Origin: Planctomycetota bacterium
GTDB lineage: Bacteria > Planctomycetota > UBA1135
Assembly: GCA_008501825.1 (NCBI GenBank)
Contig: QQUA01000013.1
Location: 62,001 to 126,000, forward strand
Direction: 5' to 3'
DNA: 64,000 nucleotides
The position numbers and the translations under genes were made by a program. This document shows positions 9,071-19,082 of the stretch, one piece after another (the stretch's first letter is position 1; the number at the start of each line of letters is the position of its first letter). The notes beneath the pieces were generated by a model. That model was not told the origin of the DNA. It did no database searches and saw only the letters and a list, made by a program, of their open reading frames with translations.

Positions 9071-10987
9071 TTACTGTTGCGGAGGCCGAGGCGGCAGAAA
9101 TTCGGGAGGCAATTCCACTCCGTAAACGTGGAGCCGGAAGAAATCATCCCAAGCTTTGCCGCCTTTGGCAACGAGGGCCAGGCGCAGATCTTCCGTGGTC
9201 CAGAAACCGCCTTGGCTCAAAAAGGCCCGAAGGATTTCATCCAGGGGCTCCCGTCCACAGCGGTTTTCGATCGCCTGCCAAACCAGGGCACCGCGGCTAA
9301 GCAAGCGTTGGGCCCCGCCCAAATCTCTGGAATCCATCAAGCTCAAGGGTTGGGTCAGAGGGCCGGCGTCCAATTCCCGTTGCCGCCAATAATTCCGCAT
9401 GGCTTCCGCTTCTTGCTTCTGGTCCACGGTTTCGAGCAGACGAGCCGCCCAGTAGGTGGCCAAAGCGGCATCCAGAAAACCGGCCCCGGATCCGGCACCG
9501 CGTAAGCGAAGACCGAAAGCCCGGGCGGCGATTCGGCCGGCCAAGCCGGCTTGCAGGTGCATGCCTCCATACCACGGGGCATCCGGAGCCTTGGCCAGCC
9601 AGCTTTGGTCTTCGTCCAGGACCAGAGCGCCGGGAAGATTCAGATCGCCGGATCCAGGAAAGGTCATGACCCGCCAAGGTTCTTCCCGGTATCCCAGCAG
9701 CTCTCGGGAAGTTTGATCCAACTGATGGAGCAGGCGTAGGGCGGGATCGGGGGCGGACGCCCGAGAGGCGGAGCGCAGCCACACTTCCCGGTGAGGATGG
9801 GCGTGAGAGCGATAAGGACCCAAGGCGAAAAAGGGCCAAGCCTGGCCGGCGGCCAGTTCCGGGAATCGGGCCAGGCGGGAGCCGTCCTCCAGCAATTCAT
9901 TGCTGAGGGCCGGATTCCAGGACAAAGCGGTGAAGTGAGCCAAGCTGCGGACCTGGAGATCCCAAGCCGGGGGCGCCGGCAGGAAACCCTCCGCCGCTTT
10001 TTGCCAATCGGGGAATTCCGGCATCGCCAACCAACCCGGATGGAAGGCTCCGATCCTGGCCGGACCGGCGAGAATGCCCAATCCCGCAGCAGCTTCTCGA
10101 TCCCCCTGGAAATCCAGGAGATAAGACAGCCGGTGGACGCCTTGGGAATCGGCTTTGGTCAGAGGCCGCCCTTTTGGATCCAATGGATGAGGCGGCTTTT
10201 CCGGACCCAGCTTGCAGTGGGTGGCGGAAGGCAGCTTCCACGCCAAGGTCGAGGGCAGGCTTTCCCCGGCCAGCGGCCGCAACCGCAGTTCCACCCCCAA
10301 GGAACCATCGGCTCGATCTCCGGCGTCGAACACCACCGACAGTCGCCCCGGATAGGGGAGCACGGTGGCGGCAGGCCCCAGCCCCTTGCCTGGATCGGAT
10401 TGGACCCGGTCCTCCGGTTTCCAGGCCTCGGGGATTTGCAGGCTCTTCAAGGCTTTCAACGCGATGCCCCGTTCCGCGTTGGGTCCGATCCACAAGCCGG
10501 TGACCAGGCGATCCCGCAACACCAGAATGCGCTCGAAGCCGGCCCATCTCTGGCCGGCCTCGCTAAAAGCAAAGCGGCTGCCGGCGGCAGGGTAGCCGGC
10601 CCAGGTGCCCGTCCAGGAAACTAGTTCTTCCAAGCGACCGCGGAGGCTTGGTTGCCATCGAGTGCGGCGGAAATGGGCGGCCACCAATTCGGGGTCCGCA
10701 TCGGGACTTTCCGTCAAGGCGGAGAAAATCTCGAAGCGAGCCCGAAAACGCAAAGCTTTCGATACCCAAATCCCCGGACCCTGGGCTTGAAAGGGACCAT
10801 AACCCTCCGGCAAGGTGAAGCCGAAAGGGGGAGGGTCGGCTGGCTCAGGTGCGTCTTGGTGCGAAACGGCTTGCTGCGAAAAGGCGTTGGGCGCCAGCAG
10901 CAAGGTCAAAGCCAGGCCAGCGCTACGCCGCAGTTGCAGTCGTACCGGAGACGAGATGATCCAGGAGAAGGGGCGGCCAAGACTCAT
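9071..10987 (-). CDS. secreted M1-peptidase-like protein lacking the zinc motif
   Basis: 638 residues with an arginine-containing n-region and hydrophobic segment (LALTLLLAPNAFSQQ) typical of a signal peptide. The C-terminal half follows the M1 aminopeptidase pattern: a segment where HExxH should stand, a conserved helix like LSRGALVWQAIENRCG, and the family's REPLDEILRAFLSQ helix. The zinc-binding motif is absent: the aligned stretch reads GMHLQAGLAGRIAARAFG (H477 is the lone histidine). It is therefore probably a non-catalytic relative, a binding or scaffold protein. It lies between the DHH gene and clpX, 15 bases from the former and 21 from the latter, so it may share the clp transcript. 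Confidence 0.6.
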   Translation of the reverse strand: MSLGRPFSWIISSPVRLQLRRSAGLALTLLLAPNAFSQQAVSHQDAPEPADPPPFGFTLPEGYGPFQAQGPGIWVSKALRFRARFEIFSALTESPDADPELVAAHFRRTRWQPSLRGRLEELVSWTGTWAGYPAAGSRFAFSEAGQRWAGFERILVLRDRLVTGLWIGPNAERGIALKALKSLQIPEAWKPEDRVQSDPGKGLGPAATVLPYPGRLSVVFDAGDRADGSLGVELRLRPLAGESLPSTLAWKLPSATHCKLGPEKPPHPLDPKGRPLTKADSQGVHRLSYLLDFQGDREAAAGLGILAGPARIGAFHPGWLAMPEFPDWQKAAEGFLPAPPAWDLQVRSLAHFTALSWNPALSNELLEDGSRLARFPELAAGQAWPFFALGPYRSHAHPHREVWLRSASRASAPDPALRLLHQLDQTSRELLGYREEPWRVMTFPGSGDLNLPGALVLDEDQSWLAKAPDAPWYGGMHLQAGLAGRIAARAFGLRLRGAGSGAGFLDAALATYWAARLLETVDQKQEAEAMRNYWRQRELDAGPLTQPLSLMDSRDLGGAQRLLSRGALVWQAIENRCGREPLDEILRAFLSQGGFWTTEDLRLALVAKGGKAWDDFFRLHVYGVELPPEFLPPRPPQQ

Positions 10988-11008
10988 CCGCAGGATAGGT
11001 CTCAGGGC

Positions 11009-12346
11009 CTAGGCGGTTTCGCGGCGGGAATCCTCGCCCGAATCTTCTTCTTGCTGATCCCCTTCCAATAACACCCGGGTTTGACCGGATCGAATCATCT
11101 CGGCGGTAATGACGAAACTGCGGCCGGGAGGGCCGTACTCCGGCAAGGAGAACATCAAATCGTGCAGGACTTCTTCCAAGATCGAGCGCAGAGAACGAAC
11201 GCCCGTTTCCCGCTCGTGGGCCTTTTCGGCAATGGCGTGAAGGGCTTCTTGGGTGAAGCTCAAGCCGTGGTCCTCCATGGCGAAGTAGGCCTGATACTGC
11301 TTCACCAAAGCATTCCGCGGTTCGGTGAGGATGTGCATCAAGTCCTCGACTTTCAATTCGTGCAAGACGCAATGAACCGGCAGCCGGCCGACGAATTCCG
11401 GAATCAAGCCGTATTCGATCAAATCCTTGGTGTCGACCAGCGGCAATAAACGTTCCCGGTTGGTCAGATCGTCTTCCGGGGCCACCGGGTGGCCGTCGTC
11501 GGCGGTGTGAAAGCCGATGGTGCCCACGCCCACCCGCTTGCCGATGATTTCTTCGATTCCGGAAAAGGTGCCGCCGCAAACGAACAGGATGCCGCTGGTG
11601 TCCATCTGGATGCAAGATTGCTCCGGATGTTTGCGGCCTCCCTGCGGCGGGACGTTGGCTACCGTGCCCTCGATGATTTTCAACAGGGCTTGCTGAACCC
11701 CTTCCCCGGACACGTCCCGAGTAATGGAGACATTTTGGGTGGTCCGAGAAATCTTGTCGATTTCATCGACGTAAATAATGCCGCGCTGGGCCCGGTCCAA
11801 ATCGAAGTCGCTGGCCTGGAGCAACTTCAAAAGAATGTTTTCGACGTCTTCGCCAACGTAACCGGCTTCGGTCAAGGTGGTGGCGTCGGCAATGGCGAAA
11901 GGGACGTCCAAAATCCGGGCCAAGGTCCGAGCGAGGAGGGTCTTGCCCGAGCCGGTCGGGCCGATCAACAGGATGTTGGATTTCTCCAACTCCACTTCAG
12001 CCAATTCCGGATGCTCTTCCAGTTGGGAGCCGGCCTGCAGCCTCTTGTAGTGGTTGTAGACCGCCACCGCCAGCACCTTCTTGGCCTGGTCCTGGCCGTA
12101 AACATACTCATCCAATTTGGCCACGATTTCTCGAGGGGCCAGGACCGTGGCCAGGCCGGCTTCCGCTTCCGGATGGCGCTGCCGCAGGCGGCGGTCCTCC
12201 TCGTGCAAGATGGCGTTGCATATGTCGACGCATTCATTGCAGATGAAAATTCCCGGCGGGCCGGCAATGAGGGACTGGACTTGCGACCGCGCCTTCTCGC
12301 AGAAGGTGCAGCGCTCCGCCCCGCCTCGGTCTGTGTTCCTAGCCAT
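11009..12346 (-). CDS. clpX: ClpX, ATPase subunit of the ClpXP protease
   Basis: AAA+ unfoldase that recognises tagged substrates and threads them into ClpP. The N-terminal C4 zinc domain is complete (CTFCEKA...[10 protein letters not shown]). Walker A is [12 protein letters not shown] and Walker [11 protein letters not shown]. The ClpP-binding loop region and sensor 2 ([13 protein letters not shown]) are present. At 445 residues it is slightly longer than E. coli ClpX, because of a glutamate-rich C-terminal tail. It sits downstream of clpP and tig in the classical order tig-clpP-clpX, with a 127-base gap to clpP that holds a long inverted repeat. Confidence 0.97.
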   Translation of the reverse strand: MARNTDRGGAERCTFCEKARSQVQSLIAGPPGIFICNECVDICNAILHEEDRRLRQRHPEAEAGLATVLAPREIVAKLDEYVYGQDQAKKVLAVAVYNHYKRLQAGSQLEEHPELAEVELEKSNILLIGPTGSGKTLLARTLARILDVPFAIADATTLTEAGYVGEDVENILLKLLQASDFDLDRAQRGIIYVDEIDKISRTTQNVSITRDVSGEGVQQALLKIIEGTVANVPPQGGRKHPEQSCIQMDTSGILFVCGGTFSGIEEIIGKRVGVGTIGFHTADDGHPVAPEDDLTNRERLLPLVDTKDLIEYGLIPEFVGRLPVHCVLHELKVEDLMHILTEPRNALVKQYQAYFAMEDHGLSFTQEALHAIAEKAHERETGVRSLRSILEEVLHDLMFSLPEYGPPGRSFVITAEMIRSGQTRVLLEGDQQEEDSGEDSRRETA

Positions 12347-12388
12347 GGTTGTCCTCTAGCTTACTCTCCCGCAACTCCGGACTCTCGC

Positions 12389-12447
12389 CGAAGTCCCGGC
12401 GCCGGCTTGCCGCCCCGGGCCGCCGAGGAGGGCGGTCCGGGACTTCG
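12389..12447. repeat. long GC-rich inverted repeat between clpP and clpX
   Basis: CGAAGTCCCGG at 12389-12399 is repeated exactly in inverted form (CCGGGACTTCG) at 12437-12447. The arms are 11 bp. The 37-base centre holds a further short stem (CCGCC/GGCGG). No T-run follows on the minus strand, so it is not a plain intrinsic terminator. It could be an RNA-processing or stabilising structure that sets the ratio of clpP to clpX message, or a dispersed palindromic repeat. Confidence 0.6.
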
Positions 12448-12473
12448 CCCTAAGGCCTTAACGGTTGCCGGGG

Positions 12474-13088
12474 CTATTCCGGCAGCGACCCGATGACCTT
12501 GTCGACCAGGCCATAATCTACCGACTCTTGGGCACTTAAGAAGTTGTCCCGGTCGGTGTCCTTCTCGATTTGCTTAAGGCTCTTGCCGGTGTGGTGGGCC
12601 AAAATGCCGTTGAGCCGCTGTTTCAGAGTCAGGATCTCCTTGACCTGAATCTCCATGTCGGCGGCGGTTCCCTGGGTGCCTCCCCAAGGTTGGTGGATCA
12701 TGACCCGGGAGTTCGGCAGGATGAAGCGCTTGCCGGCGGCTCCGCCGGCCAATAACACCGCGCCCATGCTGGCGCATTGGCCGATGCAGTAGGTGGCCAC
12801 ATCGCAATCCACGTACTGCATGGTGTCGTACATGGCCAAGCCGGCGGTGACCGAGCCACCGGGGCTGTTGATGTACATTTGCACGTCCTGGGTCTTGTTC
12901 ATCTTGTGGAGGAACAAGAGTTGGGCGACCACTACGTTGGCCACCATGTCGTCGATCGGCGTGCCGATGAAGATGATCCGATCTTCCAGCAGGCGGGAAT
13001 ACAGGTCGTAGACCCGTTCACCGCGCCCGGTCTTTTCAATGACGTACGGTACGGAGAAGTTTTGCACTTCAGGCGGGAACTGACTCAT
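12474..13088 (-). CDS. clpP: ClpP, proteolytic subunit of the Clp protease
   Basis: Serine peptidase that forms the tetradecameric chamber of ClpXP/ClpAP. The catalytic triad can be placed as S107 ([10 protein letters not shown]), H132 (VMIHQPWGG) and D181 (TDRDNFLSA), with the same 25- and 49-residue spacing as in E. coli Clp[11 protein letters not shown] is also conserved. The 204-residue length is standard and the N-terminus ([18 protein letters not shown]) fits a short or absent propeptide. It lies between tig and clpX on the same strand. Confidence 0.97.
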   Translation of the reverse strand: MSQFPPEVQNFSVPYVIEKTGRGERVYDLYSRLLEDRIIFIGTPIDDMVANVVVAQLLFLHKMNKTQDVQMYINSPGGSVTAGLAMYDTMQYVDCDVATYCIGQCASMGAVLLAGGAAGKRFILPNSRVMIHQPWGGTQGTAADMEIQVKEILTLKQRLNGILAHHTGKSLKQIEKDTDRDNFLSAQESVDYGLVDKVIGSLPE

Positions 13089-13134
13089 GGCTTGCAGAGG
13101 CTAGGCGGCCCGGGGTTCGGATTCCAGTTCGGAT

Positions 13135-14463
13135 TTATTCCGCAGCTCCGGCGCCGGCCTTAGCTTCCGCATCGGCTCCCGCCAGGGCGTGGGCGACTAA
13201 AAATCCGCGAACCTTCCGTTCCAGGATGTCATCGCGAAGTTGGGAAGTCATGCCTTTCTCTTCGTAAAAGGCCTTCACCGACTTGACGTCCACTTGGTTC
13301 TGGGCCGCCAACCCTTGATACGCTCGATTCAGGTCGGCGTTGGTGACCCGGATGCTTTCCTGGGCCGCCACTTTGCGCACCAGGAAGAAATGGCGCAGGT
13401 TCTTCTTGGTTTCCTCGGCGATCGGTTCTCTTTCTTCCAAAGCCTTCTGCTGGGCGGCTTCCTCGTCCAAGCCCCCTTGTTGTTGGTGGCCTTCGGCCTG
13501 GCGCTTCACCCTGGCCTCGACTTCGTCATCCACCAAGCGGGAAGGCAGGTCGAAAGGCGTCATATCGGAGAGCTTTTCCAACATCTCGTAGGCCAGTCGA
13601 TCTTGCTCCCGACTCTCGTTCTGGGCTTCGATCTGGCCCTTTACAAGCTCTCGAAGCTGTTCCACGCTTTCCAAGCGAAGGTCTTCTACCGCTTCTTCCT
13701 CAGTAGCCGGCCGCGGCTTGACCACTTGCTTGACTTGCAATTGGGCCTGGCCTTTTTCTCCGATCCAGGATTCGACCGAGAAGCCTTCCTTGAATTCCAC
13801 TTCCACTTCCCGCTGTTCCCCGGCTTTGACTCCGGCCACGGCGGCGTCGAAGGCTTCCGGATCGGCCCCGTAAAGCGGCGCTCCGGTTCCTAGGCGAACG
13901 CCTTCAATGGTGGGGCCGGCTTCTCCCTCCCGGGAAAAGCTCACGTCGCAAACCATGAGGTGCTGGTTGTCCAGGCTCTGCCCTTCAACTTCGTCAAAGC
14001 GGGCGTGCTCCCGGCACAATCCTTCCATGGCCGCTTGGATTTGCTCGTCCTTGGCCTGGGTGTCTTCCTTGGCCACGTGGACGTCTTCCCAAGCCGGCAG
14101 CTTCATCTCCGGGGCGGTTTCGGCCTCAAATTCGAACTGGAGAGGCTGGTCCTCTTGAATCTCATAGGCGGTAGCGTCGAATTCCAGCACTCGCAGAAGA
14201 TTTAAACCTTCCTGCTGTAAGGCATCCCGGATCACCGACTCGAACAGGCTGTCGCGGGCGTCCTCCAGCAGGCTGTCGCCGAAATATTTGCGCAAGACCG
14301 AGGCCGGTGCCTTGCCCGGGCGGAAGCCGGGGATCTTCACCTGACGTGCGGCGGCCCTGTACACCTTGTCCATTTCCTGGCGGATGCGGGCCGGTTCCAC
14401 GGTGACCGCAAGCTTGTAATGGCAGGAGCCAAGTTCGCTTTTCTCTACCTGCAAGGACTGCAT
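13135..14463 (-). CDS. tig: trigger factor, ribosome-associated chaperone and peptidyl-prolyl isomerase
   Basis: Binds nascent chains at the ribosome exit tunnel. The protein begins MQSLQVEKSELGSCHYKLAV and has the ribosome-binding segment with the signature GFRPGKAP (residues ~44-51). An FKBP-like middle domain and a long helical C-terminal chaperone domain follow. The start was set at the ATG at 14463 (442 residues); a longer open frame exists upstream but its translation does not resemble the family. It leads tig-clpP-clpX and is divergent from the RND adaptor, with about 145 bases between them for two promoters. The C-terminus is alanine-rich. Confidence 0.94.
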   Translation of the reverse strand: MQSLQVEKSELGSCHYKLAVTVEPARIRQEMDKVYRAAARQVKIPGFRPGKAPASVLRKYFGDSLLEDARDSLFESVIRDALQQEGLNLLRVLEFDATAYEIQEDQPLQFEFEAETAPEMKLPAWEDVHVAKEDTQAKDEQIQAAMEGLCREHARFDEVEGQSLDNQHLMVCDVSFSREGEAGPTIEGVRLGTGAPLYGADPEAFDAAVAGVKAGEQREVEVEFKEGFSVESWIGEKGQAQLQVKQVVKPRPATEEEAVEDLRLESVEQLRELVKGQIEAQNESREQDRLAYEMLEKLSDMTPFDLPSRLVDDEVEARVKRQAEGHQQQGGLDEEAAQQKALEEREPIAEETKKNLRHFFLVRKVAAQESIRVTNADLNRAYQGLAAQNQVDVKSVKAFYEEKGMTSQLRDDILERKVRGFLVAHALAGADAEAKAGAGAAE

Positions 14464-14608
14464 CTGGCTTCTCTTCGCTGGATTCCCTTCTGGGTGTAGC
14501 CGAGTATTGTCCCGCCGCAGGGCCGGCCCGTCCAGGGGGCCTTTCTCCCACAAACTGAAAAAGGGCGCTTGGAGAATCCGCCTCTTGGTATTAAAAGTCT
14601 CCCCGACC

Positions 14609-15919
14609 ATGGGTAAGCGGCACGCCTCCCCGTTTCTTTCCGCCTTTCTTGTCCTTCTTGTTGCTGGACTGGGACTCGGAGCTATTTATTGGACCAAACC
14701 AGATCCGCCGAGGCCCTTTGCCCCAGAGCCGGAACCGGCTCCGGTGCACGTTCGAACACTGGAAGCCGAAGAGCGAGCTCGTCAAGTCCGGGTGTACGGC
14801 GAAAGCCAGCCCTGGCGCCAGGCATTGTTGGCCGCTGAAAGTCAGGGCCGGGTGGTTTGGCGAGCCCCAGGGTTTGAAAGCGGCGGTGCCGTTCGGGAAG
14901 GGCAAGTGCTCTTGCGCCTGGATCCGGTGGCCCGAGAATTGGCTTTGGAGGCGGCCAGGGCTTCTTTGACCGCGGCGGAAGCCGAGATTCTGGTCCGGCA
15001 AGCGGCTGTCCGGGAGGCCTCGGTGTCGTTGGCCAACGCCGCCGAGCAGGAAGAGGTCCGGCGCCTGGAACTGGATCGGCAACAAAAACTGCTCGATGCA
15101 GGCGATACCTCTCCCGCGGTTCGAGATCAGGCTCATTTGCTTTTCCTGGCGGCGAAAGGCAATCGGGAGAATCTGGAAACTCGCCTGGCCAGTGCCGAAG
15201 CCATGGAGAAGGCCGCCGTGGCCGGGCGCCAACAAGCAGCCGCCGTCTTGGCGCAGCGCCAGGACGAGTGGAGCCGGACCGAGTTGCGGGCTCCGTTTTC
15301 CGGGGAGATTTCCCAGCCCAAAGTCGATCTGGGCGATTGGGTGGTTCCGGGTACCCCGGTCTGCCTGCTGGTCGATCGCAGCCGGTTGCGGATTCAGCTT
15401 TCGGTACCCAATGAGGACTGCCAGGATTTGGGACCGGATGCGGACTTCCGGGTCTTTTTCCCGACTTTGGAAGGGCCTGGAACTTTAAATCCTGAACCTG
15501 GAGAGAGGGGGCACCGGGGCAAGTGGATCGGCTTGGATCCGGCCGCCCATTCCGGCTCCCGAAGTCGGCGCTTGAGCTTGGAACTGGCGAACGCCGATTT
15601 GCGCTTACCCAGCGGCGGTTTCGTCGAAGCGATCTTGACCCAAGGGACGCAACTCGCGGTTTGGTTGAGGCCCTCCGAATTTCGGGTGGAAAGCGGTCGC
15701 GCCACCGCCTTCGTGGTGGCCTCGGAGCGGCAAGCCCAAGCGCGGGAATTGGTGTTCGGCCGAACCTTGGTGGACGAAGAGGACCGAGCTTGGCATCCGG
15801 TATTGCAAGGTTTGCAAGCCGGAGAAAGCTTGGCGATCGACAACTTGGAAATGGTCCAAGATGGAGGTCCGGTGCTTGTCCTCGAGGACGAGAGAGTTTC
15901 CCAACCGGCATCTCAATAG
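14609..15919 (+). CDS. RND efflux periplasmic adaptor (membrane fusion protein)
   Basis: 436 residues. A single N-terminal membrane segment (LVLLVAGLGLGAIYW) is followed by a proline-rich linker, a lipoyl-like half motif (GESQPWRQALLAAESQGRVVW), a long alanine/glutamate-rich coiled-coil hairpin (about 100-220), the second lipoyl half (LRAPFSGEISQPKVDLGDWV) and beta-barrel domains. It bridges the RND pump to an outer-membrane channel. The start at ATG 14609 puts the membrane anchor right at the N-terminus; an upstream in-frame TTG would add an unlikely 34-residue extension. Fifteen bases separate it from the pump gene. No TolC gene is adjacent; one lies at 54352. Confidence 0.9.
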   Translation: MGKRHASPFLSAFLVLLVAGLGLGAIYWTKPDPPRPFAPEPEPAPVHVRTLEAEERARQVRVYGESQPWRQALLAAESQGRVVWRAPGFESGGAVREGQVLLRLDPVARELALEAARASLTAAEAEILVRQAAVREASVSLANAAEQEEVRRLELDRQQKLLDAGDTSPAVRDQAHLLFLAAKGNRENLETRLASAEAMEKAAVAGRQQAAAVLAQRQDEWSRTELRAPFSGEISQPKVDLGDWVVPGTPVCLLVDRSRLRIQLSVPNEDCQDLGPDADFRVFFPTLEGPGTLNPEPGERGHRGKWIGLDPAAHSGSRSRRLSLELANADLRLPSGGFVEAILTQGTQLAVWLRPSEFRVESGRATAFVVASERQAQARELVFGRTLVDEEDRAWHPVLQGLQAGESLAIDNLEMVQDGGPVLVLEDERVSQPASQ

Positions 15920-15934
15920 CTACCGGAGGCCACC

Positions 15935-18900
15935 ATGCGCAGTCTGGTTCGATTTTCGGTCGGCAATCCAGTGGCTTCGAATTTGTTGTTCCTGGCCATT
16001 CTCGGGATCGGCGGCATGTACGTCGGCAGCCTGCCCCGAGAAGTGTTTCCGGAATTTTCCAAGGAGACCGCCGAGGTTCAAGTCATCTATCCGAACGCTT
16101 CCCCGGAGGAAGTGGAACGGCTTTGCACCATTCCAATTGAAGAAGCCGCCGATTCCCTTCAAGGCGCCGACGAAATCACCAGCTTTTCTCAACACGGTTT
16201 CGCCCGAGTGTTCATTCGCTTGGCCCCTGGCACCGAAATGCAGGCCTTTTTGGACGAGTTGCGGATGGAAGTGGACGCCATCCAAGACTGGCCTGAAGAC
16301 GCCGAAGACCCGAGGATTTTCGAACAAAAAGTCAACTTTCCGGTAATTTCGATCAATCTGTACGGCAACGTCGAAGAGCGTAAGGCTCGCGCCGTGGCCG
16401 AAACCGTGCGAGAGCGAGTGAAATCCATTTCTAACGTCTCGGCGGTTTCCCTATTCGGAGTTCGGGATCCTGAAATCTGGTTGGAAATCGAACCCTGGGC
16501 GTTGGAAAAGCATGATTTGAGCTTGGCCGAAATCAGCGCCGCCATGGGATTGCAGGTGCGTGATTTTCCCGGCGGTAACTTGGAGACCGATGCCGGGCAA
16601 GTGGTCTTGCGAGTTTTGGGGGAAGAGACGGATCCGGAAGTCCTGGCCCACCGGGTAGTGCGCAGTTATCCCGATGGGCGATTGTTGCGAGTTCGAGACA
16701 TCGGCCAAGTCAGCCATGACTTCGAACAAAATTTGACTTTCGGCCGCTATAACGGCTTTGAAAGTCTGACTCTGCAAATCTCCAAGGATCGTAAGGGTGA
16801 CGTTATCGACATCGTGGAGGAAGTGGATCGGGTGGTCGAAGAAATGCGGCCGGGGCTTCCTCCCGGCTTGAGCCTTGGAGTTTCGTCGGACTTTTCGATC
16901 TACGTCAAGAACCGTTTGAACACCCTGTTGCAGTCCGGCATGTTCGGGCTGGCCTTGGTCATGATCATCCTCTGGATCTTCCTGGATGCCAGAGCCGCCT
17001 TGATGACCGCTTTGGGCATTCCGGTAGCCTTGATGGGAGGGGTGCTTTGCATGTCCCTGCTCGGCATCACCATGAACATGCTGAGCATGTTCGCCTTTAT
17101 TTTGGTGTTGGGATTGGTCGTGGACGACGCCATCGTGGTAGTCGAGAACTGTTATCGATATTTGGAAAGAGGTTTAAAACCCGTGGACGCGGCCATGGCC
17201 GGAGCAATCGAAGTCGCCTGGCCGGTGTTGACCACCGTGGCCACCACCACCGCCGCCTTCGGGTCCATGTTGTTGATCGAAGGGGAACTGGGCCGATGGA
17301 TGGAACCGGTGCCGAAGGTGGCTTTGCTGACCCTCTTCGCCTCCCTGTTCGAAGCTCTCATCGTGTTGCCGTCCCATTTCGCCGAATGGGTGAAACCGAT
17401 GCAGGAATCGGCCGGCAAGGTGGCTCGCACCAGTTCGACTGCACTTCGAACCGAAGGGCGCTGGTATTCCGGGGTGCAACGGGTTTATATCGCCAGCCTG
17501 CGTACCTCGATGCGTCATCGTTATTCCGTGTTCATGAGCGCGGTGGCCTTAGCCGCCGGCGCCGGTGCTTTGTTTCACTCCGGGCACATCAAGTTCGTAT
17601 TGATGCCCAAGTTCGAAGCCAAGCTGTTCTTCGTCAACGTGGAGACGCCGACGACTTACAGTTTGGAACAAACTTCGGACGCCCTAAAGCCCTTGGATAA
17701 CGCCGTGGGCGATCTTCCAACCCAAGAGCTGGAATCTTTCGTCACTTTGGCGGGAGCCACCTATCGGGACCAAGATTCCTATCGAAGCGGAAATCATCTC
17801 GGGCAAATTTTCGTCGAGTTGGCTGAGGGAGAAGGCCGCAAGCGCAGCACGCAGGAAATTCAGGATTACCTGCGGGAAGCCTTTCGCGGCATGCCCGGTA
17901 TTTTGCGGCTGGACTTTTCCGAACCGCAAGCCGGCCCTGGCGGACCTGCCATTGAAATCCGTTTGCTTGGAGCGGTGGAAGAAGAACTGCGGGCTGCCGC
18001 CGCCGAGATCAAAAAATATCTGGTCGGATTCACCGGTGTCGTGGACGTACGCGACGATTTGCTTCCGGGAAGTCGAGAAGTCCGGCTCAAGCTGACCGAC
18101 CAGGGGCGGATGATGGGTTTCGATGAAACTCGTTTGGCTCGCCAAGTCTTGGGAGCCTTCGCCGGCGACCGGGCTTCGATTTTGCGCTTGGATCGAGATC
18201 CGGCCGATCTTTTGATTCGCAACCCGGAAACGGCTCGATACGACTTCCGCTTGCTTCGGGAAATGCGGGTCTTCAGTCCCGCCGGCGAATCGGTTCCCTT
18301 GGAGCGGGTGGCGCTTTTGGAAGAAAGCCGCGGCTTGGCCCAAATCACTCGCCGCGATCGCTTGCGGTCGGTCACCGTGACCGCCGACGTAACGCTGGAA
18401 GGAAATCCTCGGGATATCACCACCGCGGTGATGGAGAAGTTCAGCGGCGAAACCAAACCTTGGCCGGGAGTAAGCCTGGATTTCGGCGGCGACCGGGAGC
18501 GAACGGTGGAGTCGATTCAGTCCATGATCCGGGCGATGGGTTTATCCTTCCTGGTGATCTACATGATGTTGGCTTTGTTGTTCCGGTCGTATTTGCAACC
18601 GGTGGTGGTTTTAACTTCCGTCCCCTTTGCCTTCCTTGGCGTCATCTTCGGCTTTACCCTGATCGGCCAACCGCTTTCTTTCATGACATTGTTAGGAGTG
18701 TTGGCTCTATCCGGGGTGGCGGTGAACGATGCTTTGGTGTTGGTCGACTTCATTAACAAACACCGACAAGAAGGCCACGGCTTGCTGGCTTCGGTGTTGC
18801 GAGCGGGAGCGGTACGGATGCGTCCGGTGTTGATCACTTCTATGACCACCATTGGAGGCTTGATCCCCTTGGCCTTCTTCTCTTCGGGGCAAGCAAAATT

Positions 18901-19045
18901 CCTGTCGCCGATGGCTCAATCCCTGATCTTCGGCATGGTGACCGCCACCTTGATGACCTTGATCCTGGTGCCGTGCGGTTATTTAATCTTGAATGACTGG
19001 CGCCGGCTCGGCGGGCGAATCCTGCGGGCCTTGGGACCTTCCTAG
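15935..19045 (+). CDS. RND-family efflux pump, inner-membrane transporter
   Basis: 1036 residues with the AcrB-type layout: one N-terminal membrane helix, a porter domain, six helices, a second porter domain and a final helix block. The proton-relay pair is present in GLVVDDAIVVVEN (D397-D398), and the second half has the mirror motif GVAVNDALVLVDFINKHR. It uses the proton gradient to extrude hydrophobic compounds from periplasm or inner membrane through a trimeric complex. Residues like those of metal-exporting CzcA/CusA pumps are not obvious, so a drug/lipid-type substrate is likelier. It pairs with the adaptor 15 bases upstream. Confidence 0.94.
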   Translation: MRSLVRFSVGNPVASNLLFLAILGIGGMYVGSLPREVFPEFSKETAEVQVIYPNASPEEVERLCTIPIEEAADSLQGADEITSFSQHGFARVFIRLAPGTEMQAFLDELRMEVDAIQDWPEDAEDPRIFEQKVNFPVISINLYGNVEERKARAVAETVRERVKSISNVSAVSLFGVRDPEIWLEIEPWALEKHDLSLAEISAAMGLQVRDFPGGNLETDAGQVVLRVLGEETDPEVLAHRVVRSYPDGRLLRVRDIGQVSHDFEQNLTFGRYNGFESLTLQISKDRKGDVIDIVEEVDRVVEEMRPGLPPGLSLGVSSDFSIYVKNRLNTLLQSGMFGLALVMIILWIFLDARAALMTALGIPVALMGGVLCMSLLGITMNMLSMFAFILVLGLVVDDAIVVVENCYRYLERGLKPVDAAMAGAIEVAWPVLTTVATTTAAFGSMLLIEGELGRWMEPVPKVALLTLFASLFEALIVLPSHFAEWVKPMQESAGKVARTSSTALRTEGRWYSGVQRVYIASLRTSMRHRYSVFMSAVALAAGAGALFHSGHIKFVLMPKFEAKLFFVNVETPTTYSLEQTSDALKPLDNAVGDLPTQELESFVTLAGATYRDQDSYRSGNHLGQIFVELAEGEGRKRSTQEIQDYLREAFRGMPGILRLDFSEPQAGPGGPAIEIRLLGAVEEELRAAAAEIKKYLVGFTGVVDVRDDLLPGSREVRLKLTDQGRMMGFDETRLARQVLGAFAGDRASILRLDRDPADLLIRNPETARYDFRLLREMRVFSPAGESVPLERVALLEESRGLAQITRRDRLRSVTVTADVTLEGNPRDITTAVMEKFSGETKPWPGVSLDFGGDRERTVESIQSMIRAMGLSFLVIYMMLALLFRSYLQPVVVLTSVPFAFLGVIFGFTLIGQPLSFMTLLGVLALSGVAVNDALVLVDFINKHRQEGHGLLASVLRAGAVRMRPVLITSMTTIGGLIPLAFFSSGQAKFLSPMAQSLIFGMVTATLMTLILVPCGYLILNDWRRLGGRILRALGPS

Positions 19046-19082
19046 CTTTCAACCATCGAAGGCTCAGCATCGAGATCAATTC

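Noticed and set aside
14682-15911. 409-codon minus-strand frame opposite the RND adaptor
   Set aside because: Composition is shadow-like, and the plus strand encodes a complete membrane fusion protein.
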